Below are positions 1-9,853 of a DNA stretch of 61,343 nt, one piece after another. A model generated the notes under the pieces. The model saw only the letters and a program-made list of their open reading frames with translations. It was not told the origin of the DNA and ran no database searches. Where the stretch lies: assembly GCA_944388575.1 (NCBI GenBank), contig CALXJF010000008.1, positions 1 through 61,343 on the forward strand. The letters run 5' to 3'. The position numbers and the translations under genes are program-made. Each line of letters begins with the position of its first letter. Position 1 is the first letter of the stretch. This stretch comes from an uncultured Clostridia bacterium. Its GTDB lineage: Bacteria; Bacillota; Clostridia; TANB77; CAG-465.

Positions 1-19
1 TTATGCTCTTTTTTTTATC

Positions 20-52
20 AGATTGTGTAATACTACATAATCTAATATTTTT
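20..52 (+). terminator. Probable rho-independent terminator of a plus-strand gene left of the window
   Basis: A 10-bp stem (20-29 with 34-43, one G/T pair) is followed by a T-rich run on the plus strand. The gene it ends lies outside the window. Confidence 0.5.
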
Positions 53-84
53 TCTTTTAGAGATAATTCCTATTATAAAATAAA

Positions 85-105
85 GACGACTCAATTTGAG
101 TCGTC
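85..105 (-). terminator. Terminator of the DUF402-YwbE gene
   Basis: Inverted repeat GACGACTC / GAGTCGTC around a five-base loop, followed on the minus strand by a T-rich tract. It lies 46 bases past the stop codon of the minus-strand gene. Confidence 0.7.
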
Positions 106-150
106 CTCATCATCAAGTAAAAACTAATATTACGAAATTTTTGTGGCGGA

Positions 151-888
151 TTAATCCAATATTTTCTGCACTCTACCAACTTGACCATCTTCTAACCTTA
201 CTTTTATACCTCTATGATGAACTATACTCTTTGTTAAAATATCTTTAACTATCCCTTCTGTTAAAATTCCAGTTTTTTGATCTTTTTTTAATACAATAGC
301 TACTTTAGTACCTGATTTTATATTTACTCTATAAGTATTTCTGTTATCTACTTCTTTATTTTTATTTGTTCTAAAAAACAAATTAAAATACTTATTACTC
401 ACTTTTTTTAAAATATCAATATTTTCTTTTATTCCTACTTTTATAAGCTCTGTTTGTCTAATTATTAGCTCATATTGTTCCTTGCTAATTATTTTATTAC
501 TAAAATCCAATTCAACTTTATCTCTACCAAGCTCTATTACATTTAATTTCTTATCAACAACTATCTTAAGACCAGATTCCTCATAAAAAGGCAATCCTCT
601 TTCATCAAGAAAATTACTGTAATTTATAACAAACGTCCATCTAATAATATCTCCGTGTTTATTGTAATTCATAATTAAAGTATAATTCTTTTTAATTGGA
701 AGAATTTGAATATATGAATATCCACTATCTAACATAGTAACGCTATCTTCAACTACTAAATCTTTGACCTCTTTTATATTCATTGCAAATATATAATAGT
801 CTATTCCAAACTTATTTATTTTTATCATTTTAGAGTTATTTAACACAATCCCCTCATTATTTCTCTTATCTAATGGTTTTATATCCAT
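151..888 (-). CDS. DUF402 domain fused to a YwbE-family domain
   Basis: A 245-residue cytoplasmic protein. Roughly residues 45-165 look like the DUF402/FomD barrel family (hydrophobic strands, then an acidic segment and a helix with SKEQYELI). The last 60 residues match the small YwbE (DUF2196) family, with the hallmark GIKVRLEDGQVGRV near the C-terminus. I chose the ATG at 888, which has GGAGGG just upstream; a longer reading frame to 1002 would run into the next gene. DUF402 proteins include nucleoside diphosphate/triphosphate phosphatases, but no catalytic role is assigned here. YwbE has no known function and is normally a stand-alone protein of about 65 residues, so the fusion is unusual. 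Confidence 0.75.
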   Translation of the reverse strand: MDIKPLDKRNNEGIVLNNSKMIKINKFGIDYYIFAMNIKEVKDLVVEDSVTMLDSGYSYIQILPIKKNYTLIMNYNKHGDIIRWTFVINYSNFLDERGLPFYEESGLKIVVDKKLNVIELGRDKVELDFSNKIISKEQYELIIRQTELIKVGIKENIDILKKVSNKYFNLFFRTNKNKEVDNRNTYRVNIKSGTKVAIVLKKDQKTGILTEGIVKDILTKSIVHHRGIKVRLEDGQVGRVQKILD

Positions 889-937
889 TTTCTCCCTCCA
901 AAATATAAAAACGAGAGCAAAAAAGCTCTCTATAATA

Positions 938-1459
938 TTATTTTTCCAATTTATAACCACATTTTGTACAAAATTTTGAACCTGCTTGACAAACAAGCCC
1001 ACATTGTGGACAAACTTTCTCTACCATTTTTTCTTCAACCACTTCTTTTTCTTCTTTTGATTCTTCTTTAATCTTTATAGGTTTTTGCTTTTGTCCACAA
1101 TTAGCACAAAAAGTTGATTCTGTAGGAATAACTTCTCCACATTTTTCACAAGTTCTAAGTCCCTTATTATATAAAATGGTCTTATTCATTTCATCTATTT
1201 CTTTTTTCATCTTATCTATCTTTTTACATTCCTTAGTAAACACTTTTCCTACATCTTCACCTGATTTATACGAATCATACACGGTCCTTCCCATATCTTC
1301 AAATACTTTTTCAATATCTGTTTCTTTATCAGAAATAGATAATTTTAATTTCGTGTCGGCTATAAACTTACCAGATTTATCCGCAACTGTATTATATGTA
1401 TCTGTAGCAGTCTTTCCAACCATTTTAGAAATCTCTGTTACCTTTTTCATAAATTCCAT
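938..1459 (-). CDS. Zinc-ribbon protein with helical N-terminal region
   Basis: A 173-residue protein. Residues 1-95 are helical and charged, resembling small stress or phage-shock-like helical domains. Two zinc ribbons follow: CEKCG...CANCG around residues 103-122 and CPQCG...CTKCG around 150-168, separated by a Lys/Glu-rich linker. The start ATG at 1459 has AAGGAGGG upstream, and a sigma-A promoter lies at 1484-1512. There is no signal peptide or membrane segment. The function is unknown; double-ribbon proteins of this kind are often annotated only as zinc-ribbon domain-containing proteins. Confidence 0.75.
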   Translation of the reverse strand: MEFMKKVTEISKMVGKTATDTYNTVADKSGKFIADTKLKLSISDKETDIEKVFEDMGRTVYDSYKSGEDVGKVFTKECKKIDKMKKEIDEMNKTILYNKGLRTCEKCGEVIPTESTFCANCGQKQKPIKIKEESKEEKEVVEEKMVEKVCPQCGLVCQAGSKFCTKCGYKLEK

Positions 1460-1483
1460 TAAAAATCCCTCCTTATTTCTTAA

Positions 1484-1512
1484 TATATATCATAAAAAAT
1501 CAATTTATTCAA
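1484..1512 (-). promoter_or_regulatory. Sigma-A type promoter of the zinc-ribbon gene
   Basis: On the minus strand TTGAAT, a 17-base spacer and TATATA, located 25 bases before the start codon. Confidence 0.6.
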
Positions 1513-1788
1513 TATATATCCATATTTATTTTATAACAATTGTATAAAAAACATGTTACTACTATAAAAAAATATATTAGTTGCAGTTGAAAAAAATAAT
1601 CATTTATAATAAAATTATTATTAATACATATGATTATATTCCGTTAAAATACCCTATAATTCAAAAATGTTAACTTTAGTTGACAAATTTCAAAGTAAAA
1701 TTGGTAGAATTTTATTCATATATTTGCTAAAATAAAATAAAGATATACAAGTAAAAATACTTGTAAAAAATGAAAAGGAGAGAAAAAA
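1513..1788. other. Divergent intergenic region
   Basis: Very AT-rich spacer between the minus-strand zinc-ribbon gene and the plus-strand XRE gene. A TTGACA at about 1681 could be the -35 box for the XRE operon, but the best -10 match is too far away (19 bases) for a firm call. I see no RNA gene or repeat. Confidence 0.4.
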
Positions 1789-2850
1789 ATGAAATTTAAT
1801 GAAAAGTTAATTGAATTAAGAAAAAAGAAAGGGTTATCTCAGGAAGAACTTGGATACAAAATAAATGTTACAAGACAAACTATATCAAAATGGGAATTGG
1901 GTCAAACTTCACCTGAAATGGATAAACTAGTTGAATTGAGCAAAATTTTTGAAATTAGTGTAGATGATTTATTAAACGATTCAAATTTACCAATAAATAA
2001 TACTACTGACAATAATAACAATAATAATGATACTACCGCAACAAATACGGTAATTGAAGATCAATCCATAAATAAAAAAAGTAAAAAAGAAAAAACTATT
2101 ATAACAATAATAATTGTTGCTCTTGTAGCCATATTATTGGTAATAATAATAAGATTAATTACTGGCTTTAGTATATTTAATAAAATAGTAGATGGCGAGA
2201 ATGGATTATTTAGTAACTTCTTTGATATTTTTGAAAAAAATTCAAATCAATCAACTGAACAATTTAATGATTTTCTAAATCAAATCTCGGATTTAAAAGA
2301 TAAATCTGATATAGATTTTTCTAATTCTAGTTTTGAGAAATATCAAGGAACACAATATGGTAGTAAATTAAAGTTATTAATAGATGAAATTACACAAAAT
2401 AATAAAAAGAATGATCTGAAAATAACCGTAAAATATAATAATATAGAAACACAAGACACCGAAGAAATAAAAAACTTAAAAAATAATATTGAAGATACAA
2501 AAAAATATGAAATATCTTTTGATTATAATGAAGAAGGATATATTAATATAGCAACTATTGAAGACATAACAAAATTAGATAGATTTGAAATACTAAATTT
2601 TAATGCTCCTTTTGAAATATATACAGGTTCAAGCATGGGGGCAAGCGTAATAACAGTTTTAGATAAAGTAGTTTCGAGCAATAAAACTAATGATAAAAAA
2701 ATAACTGTAACTTACAATCAAACTCAAACACAAGATGAAGTCAAAATAACAGAAATAAAAAGAAGTATTGAGCAATTTAATAATTATAGTATTTCATACA
2801 ACTATGATGAAGATGGAATTATAAACGAAATAATAATTGAAAATTTATAA
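1789..2850 (+). CDS. Membrane-anchored XRE-family regulator with tandem C-terminal repeats
   Basis: A 353-residue protein preceded by AAAGGAGAG. Residues 1-68 form a typical XRE/Cro helix-turn-helix (LIELRKKKGLSQEELG, then RQTISKWE). An Asn/Thr-rich linker leads to one transmembrane segment at about residues 103-127. The extracytoplasmic part contains two related copies of about 75-80 residues (about 180-260 and 265-350). Each has a F-E-x-Y-x-G-x-x-x-G start, an L-L/V-I/L-D core and a Y-x-I-S-(F/Y)-x-Y-(N/D)-E-(E/D)-G end. It leads an operon with lemA and a DUF3137 gene. The layout suggests a one-component transmembrane sensor-regulator; what it senses is not shown. Confidence 0.8.
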   Translation: MKFNEKLIELRKKKGLSQEELGYKINVTRQTISKWELGQTSPEMDKLVELSKIFEISVDDLLNDSNLPINNTTDNNNNNNDTTATNTVIEDQSINKKSKKEKTIITIIIVALVAILLVIIIRLITGFSIFNKIVDGENGLFSNFFDIFEKNSNQSTEQFNDFLNQISDLKDKSDIDFSNSSFEKYQGTQYGSKLKLLIDEITQNNKKNDLKITVKYNNIETQDTEEIKNLKNNIEDTKKYEISFDYNEEGYINIATIEDITKLDRFEILNFNAPFEIYTGSSMGASVITVLDKVVSSNKTNDKKITVTYNQTQTQDEVKITEIKRSIEQFNNYSISYNYDEDGIINEIIIENL

Positions 2851-2866
2851 TATAAGGAGGAACATA

Positions 2867-3403
2867 ATGATAGTATTAATAATATTAGCAATTCTATTAA
2901 TTATTATATTAACATTATATAATACATTAGTAAAATTAAGAAACAAAGTAGCACAAGCTCAATCTGGTATAGATGTATACTTAAATCAAAGATTTGATCT
3001 AATACCAAACTTAGTAGAATGTGTAAAAGCTTACTCAAAACACGAACAGAGTATTTTTACAGAAATAGCTTCATTAAGAGCAGCTCATCAACAGCAACCA
3101 AATAATTTAAATAATTCAGAAAACTTAAATAATAAAATGAATCAACTTATAGCCTTAGCAGAAAACTATCCGGAATTAAAAGCAAGTGAACAATATTTAA
3201 ATTTGCAAAATAATTTAACTAAAATAGAAAGTCAATTACAAGCGGCAAGAAGAATATATAATAACGAAGTAACAAATTATAATAATAAAATAGAGGTTGT
3301 ACCTTCTAACTTAATAGCTCATTTGTTTGGATTTAAACCAGCAAAACTATTTGAAATTGAAGAGTATAAAAAAGAAAACGTTAATATAAATTTTGAGGAT
3401 TAG
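2867..3403 (+). CDS. lemA: LemA family protein
   Basis: A 178-residue protein. One N-terminal transmembrane helix (residues 1-20) precedes the LemA helical domain, recognisable by the run RNKVAQAQSGIDVYLNQR, then DLIPNLVE, and by the C-terminal FGFKPAKLFE. I chose the ATG at 2867, which follows AAGGAGG, over an in-frame ATG at 2837 inside the preceding gene. It sits 16 bases after the XRE gene and 4 bases before the DUF3137 gene. LemA proteins are membrane-anchored helical proteins of unknown biochemical role. Confidence 0.92.
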   Translation: MIVLIILAILLIIILTLYNTLVKLRNKVAQAQSGIDVYLNQRFDLIPNLVECVKAYSKHEQSIFTEIASLRAAHQQQPNNLNNSENLNNKMNQLIALAENYPELKASEQYLNLQNNLTKIESQLQAARRIYNNEVTNYNNKIEVVPSNLIAHLFGFKPAKLFEIEEYKKENVNINFED

Positions 3404-3407
3404 TTAT

Positions 3408-4379
3408 ATGAAAACATTTGAAGAAATTTTTAATGAATTACAAAATAATAATACTAGTGAATTAAATGAACTATTTATAAATTTAAAAGAAAAAAGAAAA
3501 AAAGCAAATAAAATATCATTATTTATAATCAGTATAATTGATATAGTGTTATTAACAATATTTTTAATACTCGCTTTAAATTTTGGCAAATTTAGTATTT
3601 TTGTATTCCTTATACCCACAATGATATTTGCCCTAATCACAAATGTGTTAACTTTTGTAATAGTTTCTATTATTTTAGGGGTTAATAAAAAACAACTACA
3701 GTTTAATAATAGATACAAAGGTATAGTAATAGAAAAACTTATAAGCAACTTTTATAACAATTTAGAATATTTTCCTAATAAAGAAATGCCAAGATATATA
3801 TATGAACAGCCTAACTATGAAGATTTTAATAAATATTATTCAGATGATTATTTTGAAGCACAAATCAACAACAAACATAGTATTCAAATGGCTGAAGTAC
3901 TAACTCAAAAAGAAACTACTTACAAAGATTCAGAAGGAAATACACATACTGAAACTGTAACCAGATTTCATGGATTATTTGCAAAAATTGTAATTGATAA
4001 ATCAATTAATAGTCAGTTAAGAATAATGCCAAATGGAACAATGTTATTTGATAAAAAGAGATTAAATATGGACTCAAGTGAATTTGAAAAACATTTTGAT
4101 ATAAAAGCCTCTAATCAAATTATCGCAATGCAATTATTAACAGCAGACATTATGCAAGATTTATTAGAATTTAAATATAAAACCAATATGGTCTATGATA
4201 TTTATATAAATAATAATGAATTGTATTTAAGATTTCATTCTGGAAAAATGTTTGAAGCAACAAATATTAAAGATTATGCCTTAGATAAAGCTATAATTAA
4301 TAAATATTTTTATATGTTAAATTTCACATATAATTTATCAAATAAATTAATTAATATAATAAATAATACACAAATATAG
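3408..4379 (+). CDS. DUF3137 membrane protein
   Basis: A 323-residue protein with two hydrophobic segments at about residues 35-60 and 63-88, then a large soluble domain. The DUF3137 signature is the block around residues 218-260, where an F-E-K-x-F-D-I segment precedes a L-T-A-D-I-M-Q-D-L segment. The start at 3408 lies four bases after lemA, with GAGG upstream. LemA and DUF3137 genes are often adjacent, which supports a shared role at the membrane. A paralogue lies at 12020-13090 on the other strand. Confidence 0.82.
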   Translation: MKTFEEIFNELQNNNTSELNELFINLKEKRKKANKISLFIISIIDIVLLTIFLILALNFGKFSIFVFLIPTMIFALITNVLTFVIVSIILGVNKKQLQFNNRYKGIVIEKLISNFYNNLEYFPNKEMPRYIYEQPNYEDFNKYYSDDYFEAQINNKHSIQMAEVLTQKETTYKDSEGNTHTETVTRFHGLFAKIVIDKSINSQLRIMPNGTMLFDKKRLNMDSSEFEKHFDIKASNQIIAMQLLTADIMQDLLEFKYKTNMVYDIYINNNELYLRFHSGKMFEATNIKDYALDKAIINKYFYMLNFTYNLSNKLINIINNTQI

Positions 4380-4461
4380 AAACTAAAAAATTAAGTAAGA
4401 ATTATAAATAAATATTGATGTTTCTACTTACAATAACTTTACTATAACTATTATAATAATT

Positions 4462-4495
4462 AATCAGGATATTATTTTCTCCTGATTTTTTTGTT
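4462..4495 (+). terminator. Terminator of the XRE-lemA-DUF3137 operon
   Basis: Stem AATCAGGA (4462-4469) with TCCTGATT (4480-4487), followed by a run of T. Confidence 0.85.
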
Positions 4496-4502
4496 ATAGA
4501 AA

Positions 4503-4539
4503 ACCATTTTTTATGCCATATAAATTACTTAAAAATGGT
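4503..4539 (-). terminator. Probable terminator of the prepilin-SUMF1 gene
   Basis: Stem ACCATTTTT / AAAAATGGT, followed on the minus strand by a T-rich tract, 14 bases past the stop codon. Confidence 0.6.
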
Positions 4540-4552
4540 AATTAATCATATA

Positions 4553-6260
4553 TCAATCTGGTATTAATACACATCTAAAGCCATTATGTGTGCCAGCATT
4601 TGCACTTTCATAAGCATATGAAAAAAGTCCCCCGCCACTATCATACTGATATGTATCAAAATATCCACCATTTTTAAAAAATGGATTTGAACTCAATAAA
4701 AATCTTGAATAATCTCCAAACCAACTATTATTCCCATTTCCTGAACTTGATGTTTCAAACATAGCTTCTCCTTTTCTATCTTTATTAGCTAAATAATTAC
4801 TTTGACTATCTCCAACGTTTTCTCCTCTTTTATACATTGAAACATACTTTGTAGACTTCTTATCCACTATACTATCATTATCTATATCTACCATTAATTT
4901 TGCATTTTTTATTAATAAAGAGCTATCACACTCTAAATATCCTGCTACCATTTCCCATGTAGTTCCATGCATATCAAATATACCATATATGTTTCCTGTT
5001 GTTGAAGATGCTTGACCAATTCTATCATTAAAATAAGTATTATCAGAAGCTCCACATCCTGTAACAGCAAATATAGTACTTGGATTATTATTTAAACTCC
5101 TCTTATTATTACTAACTTGTATTCCATTTCTTCCATATTTACTATGAGCTAAATAAGCTACACATCCCCATTCACTCTTTTTCATTAAGTGTGGATAACT
5201 ATTGTTTATCAGTCCATATGGATTATTTTCACTATTTAAATCTTGACTCAAAGCATATGCATCTCCAACATTTATATTGTTATATGCATATGTAAGTGGT
5301 AAAAACACAGGATATTTAAATTTAGTATTTAAATCCACTGTTCCATAGAAATTTTTATTTATATTACTAGCCGTATTTATTACATTACTTTCTACTGCCT
5401 CAACATTATTTCCTCCTCCAGCAAATCCTGCTTGATATTTAGCCACCCATATTCCTGTAACTTCTTTATCCCAACCACCATTTGGATATCCTTCTTTTTC
5501 TTCATTTGTAAATACTGGATGCACTATATACCCTTCTGGTAAATCACACATATTTCCGTTTTCATCTTCATATTTATTACTTTTTCCACTTAAAAATATT
5601 ATATCAATTTCACTAGCAGTATTTGTTCCTGGATTTGTAATTTTATATGCATATCTTGGTATCCATACCCATTGACTTCCATCTTCTGTCCTTGCATTTG
5701 CCCATCTACTTGTCATTCCATCTCTTCCATAACTTCCTTGATCTGTATATGCATACCAATTACTATCAAGTTCATTAATATCTATTACATTACCACTATT
5801 ATCATAAATTATAGGAGTTAAACCTTTTACAATATTTGGTCTATTTACTTTTGCCACTTTTTCATCTTCTACTCCATTGGTTCCATATATTTCTAATCCG
5901 TATTCCTAATTCTTTTGCCCATTCAATCTCTTTTTGACTTAATTCCCCAATTAAAACTATTTTATTATCCTCTACTTTTATTTGATTTTCATATCCCTTA
6001 GTACTTGGAAATAAATTAACCATTTGTGATTTAGAAACATTTACTAATGGATATTCTTTTAACCTTGTATATTCTGAATCAACATATAAATTAACTTCTT
6101 CTTGCATTGTTTTTAAATCATTTTGAAATGCTGCTTTTTTAGCATTTTCTATTGGATTATTATTTGCCAATGTTAGTATTACTGCTACTGCTAAGATTAC
6201 TATTACTATTATTGTTATAACCAATACTATTAAACTTATACCTCTTCTTTTGTTACTCAT
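4553..6260 (-). CDS. Prepilin-like N-terminus plus SUMF1/C-type-lectin-fold surface protein, split by a +1 frameshift at CGG
   Basis: The first frame runs from the ATG at 6260 (GAGGTGG upstream) to a stop at 5862 and gives 132 residues: a short basic tail, GISLIVLVIT and a 20-residue hydrophobic helix, then a pilin-like linker region. The second frame ends at 4553. It carries a SUMF1/FGE-type (C-type-lectin fold) domain with WVWIPRYAYKI, FDMHGTTWEMV and a terminal GFRC. The second frame has only a GTG at 5857 with no good ribosome site, and sense codons run further upstream to a stop at 5906-5908. Skipping the C at 5900 of the in-frame CGG (5898-5900) joins the two frames into 568 residues. 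The first frame otherwise ends 11 codons later. Probably a surface-displayed binding protein; enzymatic FGE activity is not implied. Confidence 0.75.
5898..5900 (-). other. Candidate +1 recoding site (CGG) in the prepilin-SUMF1 gene
   Basis: Minus-strand context GGA ATA CGG ATT. Dropping the C gives GGA ATA, then GGA TTA GAA ATA TAT, which continues in the frame of the SUMF1 domain. The same CGG rule holds at 10606-10608 and 47642-47644. Confidence 0.7.
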
Positions 6261-6380
6261 AAAATTCCACCTCATATAATAAAAAATTAATTATAAAAAA
6301 TTATATACTTATTTATATTTTTTTAACATGTTTTTATTATAATTTAAGTAAATAGTGTTATAACACATATACATAAAAAA

Positions 6381-6405
6381 AGAAGCTATATAAAATATAA
6401 CTTCT
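6381..6405 (-). terminator. Terminator of the ctsR-mcsA-mcsB-clpC operon
   Basis: Stem AGAAGCTATA / TATAACTTCT with one mismatch, followed on the minus strand by a T run just past the clpC stop. Confidence 0.75.
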
Positions 6406-6412
6406 TCAATTA

Positions 6413-8848
6413 TTATTTAGTTTTTTCAACTATAACATTATTATCATTTAGCGAAATTCTTACATTATCCTTATCTTTAATCTTTTTATCAAGTATAGCT
6501 TCAGCAAATTTATCTTCTATATTACTTTGAATAGCACGTCTTAAAGGTCTTGCACCATAAGTATCATCAAAACCTACTTTAGCTATGTATTTTACAACAT
6601 CGTCAGTTATTTCAATTTTCATATCTCTTGATTTTACTCTTTGTTTAAACTCGTCAAGCATTAATCTAGTTATTTGTTCGATACTTTCAGCACTTAATTT
6701 TTTAAATACTATAATTTCATCTAACCTATTTAAAAATTCTGGTCTAAATAATTTTTTCAACTCAGACATTACTTCTTCTTTTGTTTTCTCATAATCTTCT
6801 TCTGCCTTTTCTTTATTAACAAATCCAAGTTGTTTTCTTTCTACAATATTTCTTGCTCCAGCATTTGATGTCATAATAATAACAGAGTTTCTAAAACTTA
6901 CTGTTCTTCCATTTGAATCTGTAAGTCTACCATCTTCAAGTATTTGAAGTAACATATTAAATACATCTGGATGTGCCTTTTCTATTTCGTCAAAAAGTAC
7001 TATACTATATGGTTTTCTTCTGACTTGTTCTGTTAGTTGACCTCCATCATCATAACCAACATATCCTGGAGGAGAACCAATTAGTTTTGATACACTATGT
7101 GGTTCCATATACTCTGACATATCAAGCCTTATCATAGCATTCTCATCGCCAAACAAGCATTCTGCTAAAGCTTTTGTAAGCTCTGTTTTTCCAACTCCAG
7201 TAGGTCCAAGTAACATAAATGAACCTATAGGTCTTTTTTCATCCTTTAATCCAACTCTAGCTCTTTTTATAGCTCTTGCTAATGATTCAACTGCTTCATC
7301 TTGTCCTATAACTCTTTTCTTTAATGTTTTATCTAAATCTTTTAATCTCTTTGCTTCAGTTTCTGTTAACTTAGAAACCGGTATTTTTGTCCAGTTAGAA
7401 ACTACATCACATATATCTTGCTTTGTTACACTTGCCTCTTTGGATACTTCTTTTTTCTCCCATTCTGTTTTTTCTTTAACAATCTCCTCTTTTATTTTTT
7501 TCTCTTCATCTCTTAATTTAGCTGCTTTTTCAAAAGACTGTGATATAATAGCTTCTTCTTTTTCCTTTGAAAGTTTCTCTTTTCTTTTTTCTAAGTCTTT
7601 TATATTTTTTGGCATTGTTACTGTTTTTAATTTTATCTTAGAACAAGCTTCATCTATTAAATCTATAGCTTTATCTGGTAAATATCTATCATTAATATAT
7701 CTTTGTGATAAAGTTACAGCCTCTTTAATAGCTTCATCCGTAATTTTTACTTTATGATGTGCTTCATATTTATCTTTTAATCCCTTTAGGATTTTTATAG
7801 TATCCTCTGCATTTGGTTCATCGATCAAGACGCTTTGAAATCTTCTTTCCAAGGCACTATCTTTTTCAATATACTTTCTATATTCATTTAATGTAGTTGC
7901 ACCAATTATTTGAACTTCACCTCTTGATAAAAGAGGTTTTAAAATATTAGCAGCATCCATTGCTCCTTCTGCAGCTCCAGCTCCTATAATTGTATGCATT
8001 TCATCAATAAATAATATGACATTACCAGCTTTTTTTATTTCTTGTAATGATTTTTTTAATCTTTCTTCAAAATCTCCTCTATATTTTGCACCTGCAATCA
8101 TAGAAGACATATCAAGAGATACAACTCTTTTATTCTTTAAAATTTCAGGAACCTTTGAATCTACTATCATTTGAGCCAATCCCTCAACTACTGCTGTTTT
8201 ACCAACACCTGGTTCTCCTATAAGAACTGGATTATTTTTTGTTCTTCTACTTAGTATCTCAATTATTCTTTGAATTTCATTATTTCTTCCTATAACAGGA
8301 TCAACTTTGCCTTCTCTAGCCAAAGCTGTTAAATCTTTACCATATTGATTTAATGTTGGTGTATTATTTGCCCCTTGACTTCCTTCATTTGAACTATCTG
8401 TATATGCAGAAATAGGTGAATCTTCACTAAGTAATCTTAGCAGATCAGCAAAAATTCTTTGTGGATCAATATTTGCATCTATTAAAATTCTAACTGCAAC
8501 ACTATCAATCTCTCTCATTAAAGAAAGTAAAATGTGTTCTGTTCCAACATAGTTTTGTCCCATTCTTTTTGATTCTCTTGTACTATTTTCTATAATTCTT
8601 TTTGCTCTTGGTGTAAATTCTGGCTCCTCCTCCAAAGTATTCATTATTCCATCAATTTTTAATATCTCTCCTTCGACATACTCTTGAGTCAAACCTTGAT
8701 TTGTAAGTATTTTACTTGCAAGTCCCTCACCTTCAGCAATTAGTCCATATAAAATATGTTCTGTTCCAATAAACGAATAATTATTTTCTACAGCAAAACT
8801 TTTAGCTATTTCTAAAACTTTTGCTGCTCTCCCTGTAAATTCATACAT
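6413..8848 (-). CDS. clpC: ClpC, AAA+ unfoldase of the Clp protease
   Basis: An 811-residue class I Clp ATPase. It has two N-terminal Clp repeats (residues 1-145), a first AAA+ module with Walker A GEPGVGKT near 212, a middle domain with a UVR-like helix pair near 430, and a second AAA+ module with GPTGVGKT near 550 and the C-terminal D2-small domain. The ATG at 8848 lies at the end of mcsB, whose last codons carry the ribosome site GGGAGGTG. With ClpP it degrades misfolded and arginine-phosphorylated proteins in the cytoplasm. It is the last gene of the CtsR-controlled operon. Confidence 0.97.
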   Translation of the reverse strand: MYEFTGRAAKVLEIAKSFAVENNYSFIGTEHILYGLIAEGEGLASKILTNQGLTQEYVEGEILKIDGIMNTLEEEPEFTPRAKRIIENSTRESKRMGQNYVGTEHILLSLMREIDSVAVRILIDANIDPQRIFADLLRLLSEDSPISAYTDSSNEGSQGANNTPTLNQYGKDLTALAREGKVDPVIGRNNEIQRIIEILSRRTKNNPVLIGEPGVGKTAVVEGLAQMIVDSKVPEILKNKRVVSLDMSSMIAGAKYRGDFEERLKKSLQEIKKAGNVILFIDEMHTIIGAGAAEGAMDAANILKPLLSRGEVQIIGATTLNEYRKYIEKDSALERRFQSVLIDEPNAEDTIKILKGLKDKYEAHHKVKITDEAIKEAVTLSQRYINDRYLPDKAIDLIDEACSKIKLKTVTMPKNIKDLEKRKEKLSKEKEEAIISQSFEKAAKLRDEEKKIKEEIVKEKTEWEKKEVSKEASVTKQDICDVVSNWTKIPVSKLTETEAKRLKDLDKTLKKRVIGQDEAVESLARAIKRARVGLKDEKRPIGSFMLLGPTGVGKTELTKALAECLFGDENAMIRLDMSEYMEPHSVSKLIGSPPGYVGYDDGGQLTEQVRRKPYSIVLFDEIEKAHPDVFNMLLQILEDGRLTDSNGRTVSFRNSVIIMTSNAGARNIVERKQLGFVNKEKAEEDYEKTKEEVMSELKKLFRPEFLNRLDEIIVFKKLSAESIEQITRLMLDEFKQRVKSRDMKIEITDDVVKYIAKVGFDDTYGARPLRRAIQSNIEDKFAEAILDKKIKDKDNVRISLNDNNVIVEKTK

Positions 8849-8849
8849 A

Positions 8850-9845
8850 TTAATTTAGCACCTCCCTTATATAATTTGCTCTCGTTTTTAATTCTTCTTG
8901 TCTTGAAAAATCCTGCTTTTTTATTAACTTTAATGTGTTTGATGAAATATCTACCATTAACTCTTGTACTTTTTGTAAACTAACATCATTTATTATTCCA
9001 ATAGACACACCAAGTCTTAATTTAGATAACAATTTTAAAGCTTCATCCTCAGACATAACTCTAGCATTCTTTAATACTCCAAAAGCTCTATATATTTCAT
9101 CTACAAATTGTATATTATCTTTGTTTAGTATCTCTCTAGCTTTTCTTTCCTGCTCTATAATAGATGTTATAATTGCCTTAATACCTGAAATAATATTTTC
9201 ATCACTCATACCTAATGTTTTTTGGTTTGAGATTTGATACATATATCCATCTCCACTTGTATTTTCTCCATAAAGACCTCTTACTGAAACACCAATACTT
9301 GCCGCTTGATCAAGCAATTTATTTAGTAGACCTATTCTTGCTAAAGCAGGCAAATGTAGCAATACAGATACTCTCATGCCACTACCCACATTAGTAGGAC
9401 AAGAAGTTATATAACCATATTTATCATTTTTTATATACTCTACTTTCTTTTCAAGTTCATCTGTAAACTCTTCTAATTTTCTATAACATTTATCAACATT
9501 AAATCCCGCCTCAAATGCTTGTATTCTTAAATGATCTTCCTCATTGACCATTGCTACAATTGAACTATCTTCATTTGTAATTATTGCTCCAAGATCATTA
9601 GGTACAAATTCTTTTGATATAATATGTTGTTCCATCAAACTTAGTTTTGTAATATCATCTATATCTTTCATTTCTAGAAGTTTATATTTACATTTATCTA
9701 TTTTATTTTCAAGTAAACTAATAACACTTCTTTTTTCATCATCAGACATTATTATAGGGAATTTATAACCTTTTATATCTCTTGCGAATCTAACTCTTGA
9801 AGAAATAACCACATCAGAATCTTTAGATACTTCTTTAAACCACAT
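8850..9845 (-). CDS. mcsB: McsB protein arginine kinase
   Basis: A 331-residue member of the phosphagen kinase family. It begins with the SSRVRFARD-type ATP-binding block and contains NEEDHLR, the catalytic-loop motif TSCPTNVGSGMR and a GLYGENTSG loop. It phosphorylates arginines to mark proteins for ClpCP and inactivates CtsR in heat-shocked cells. It lies between mcsA (8 bases) and clpC (1 base), the classical Firmicutes order. Confidence 0.96.
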   Translation of the reverse strand: MWFKEVSKDSDVVISSRVRFARDIKGYKFPIIMSDDEKRSVISLLENKIDKCKYKLLEMKDIDDITKLSLMEQHIISKEFVPNDLGAIITNEDSSIVAMVNEEDHLRIQAFEAGFNVDKCYRKLEEFTDELEKKVEYIKNDKYGYITSCPTNVGSGMRVSVLLHLPALARIGLLNKLLDQAASIGVSVRGLYGENTSGDGYMYQISNQKTLGMSDENIISGIKAIITSIIEQERKAREILNKDNIQFVDEIYRAFGVLKNARVMSEDEALKLLSKLRLGVSIGIINDVSLQKVQELMVDISSNTLKLIKKQDFSRQEELKTRANYIREVLN

Positions 9846-9853
9846 ACAAACAC

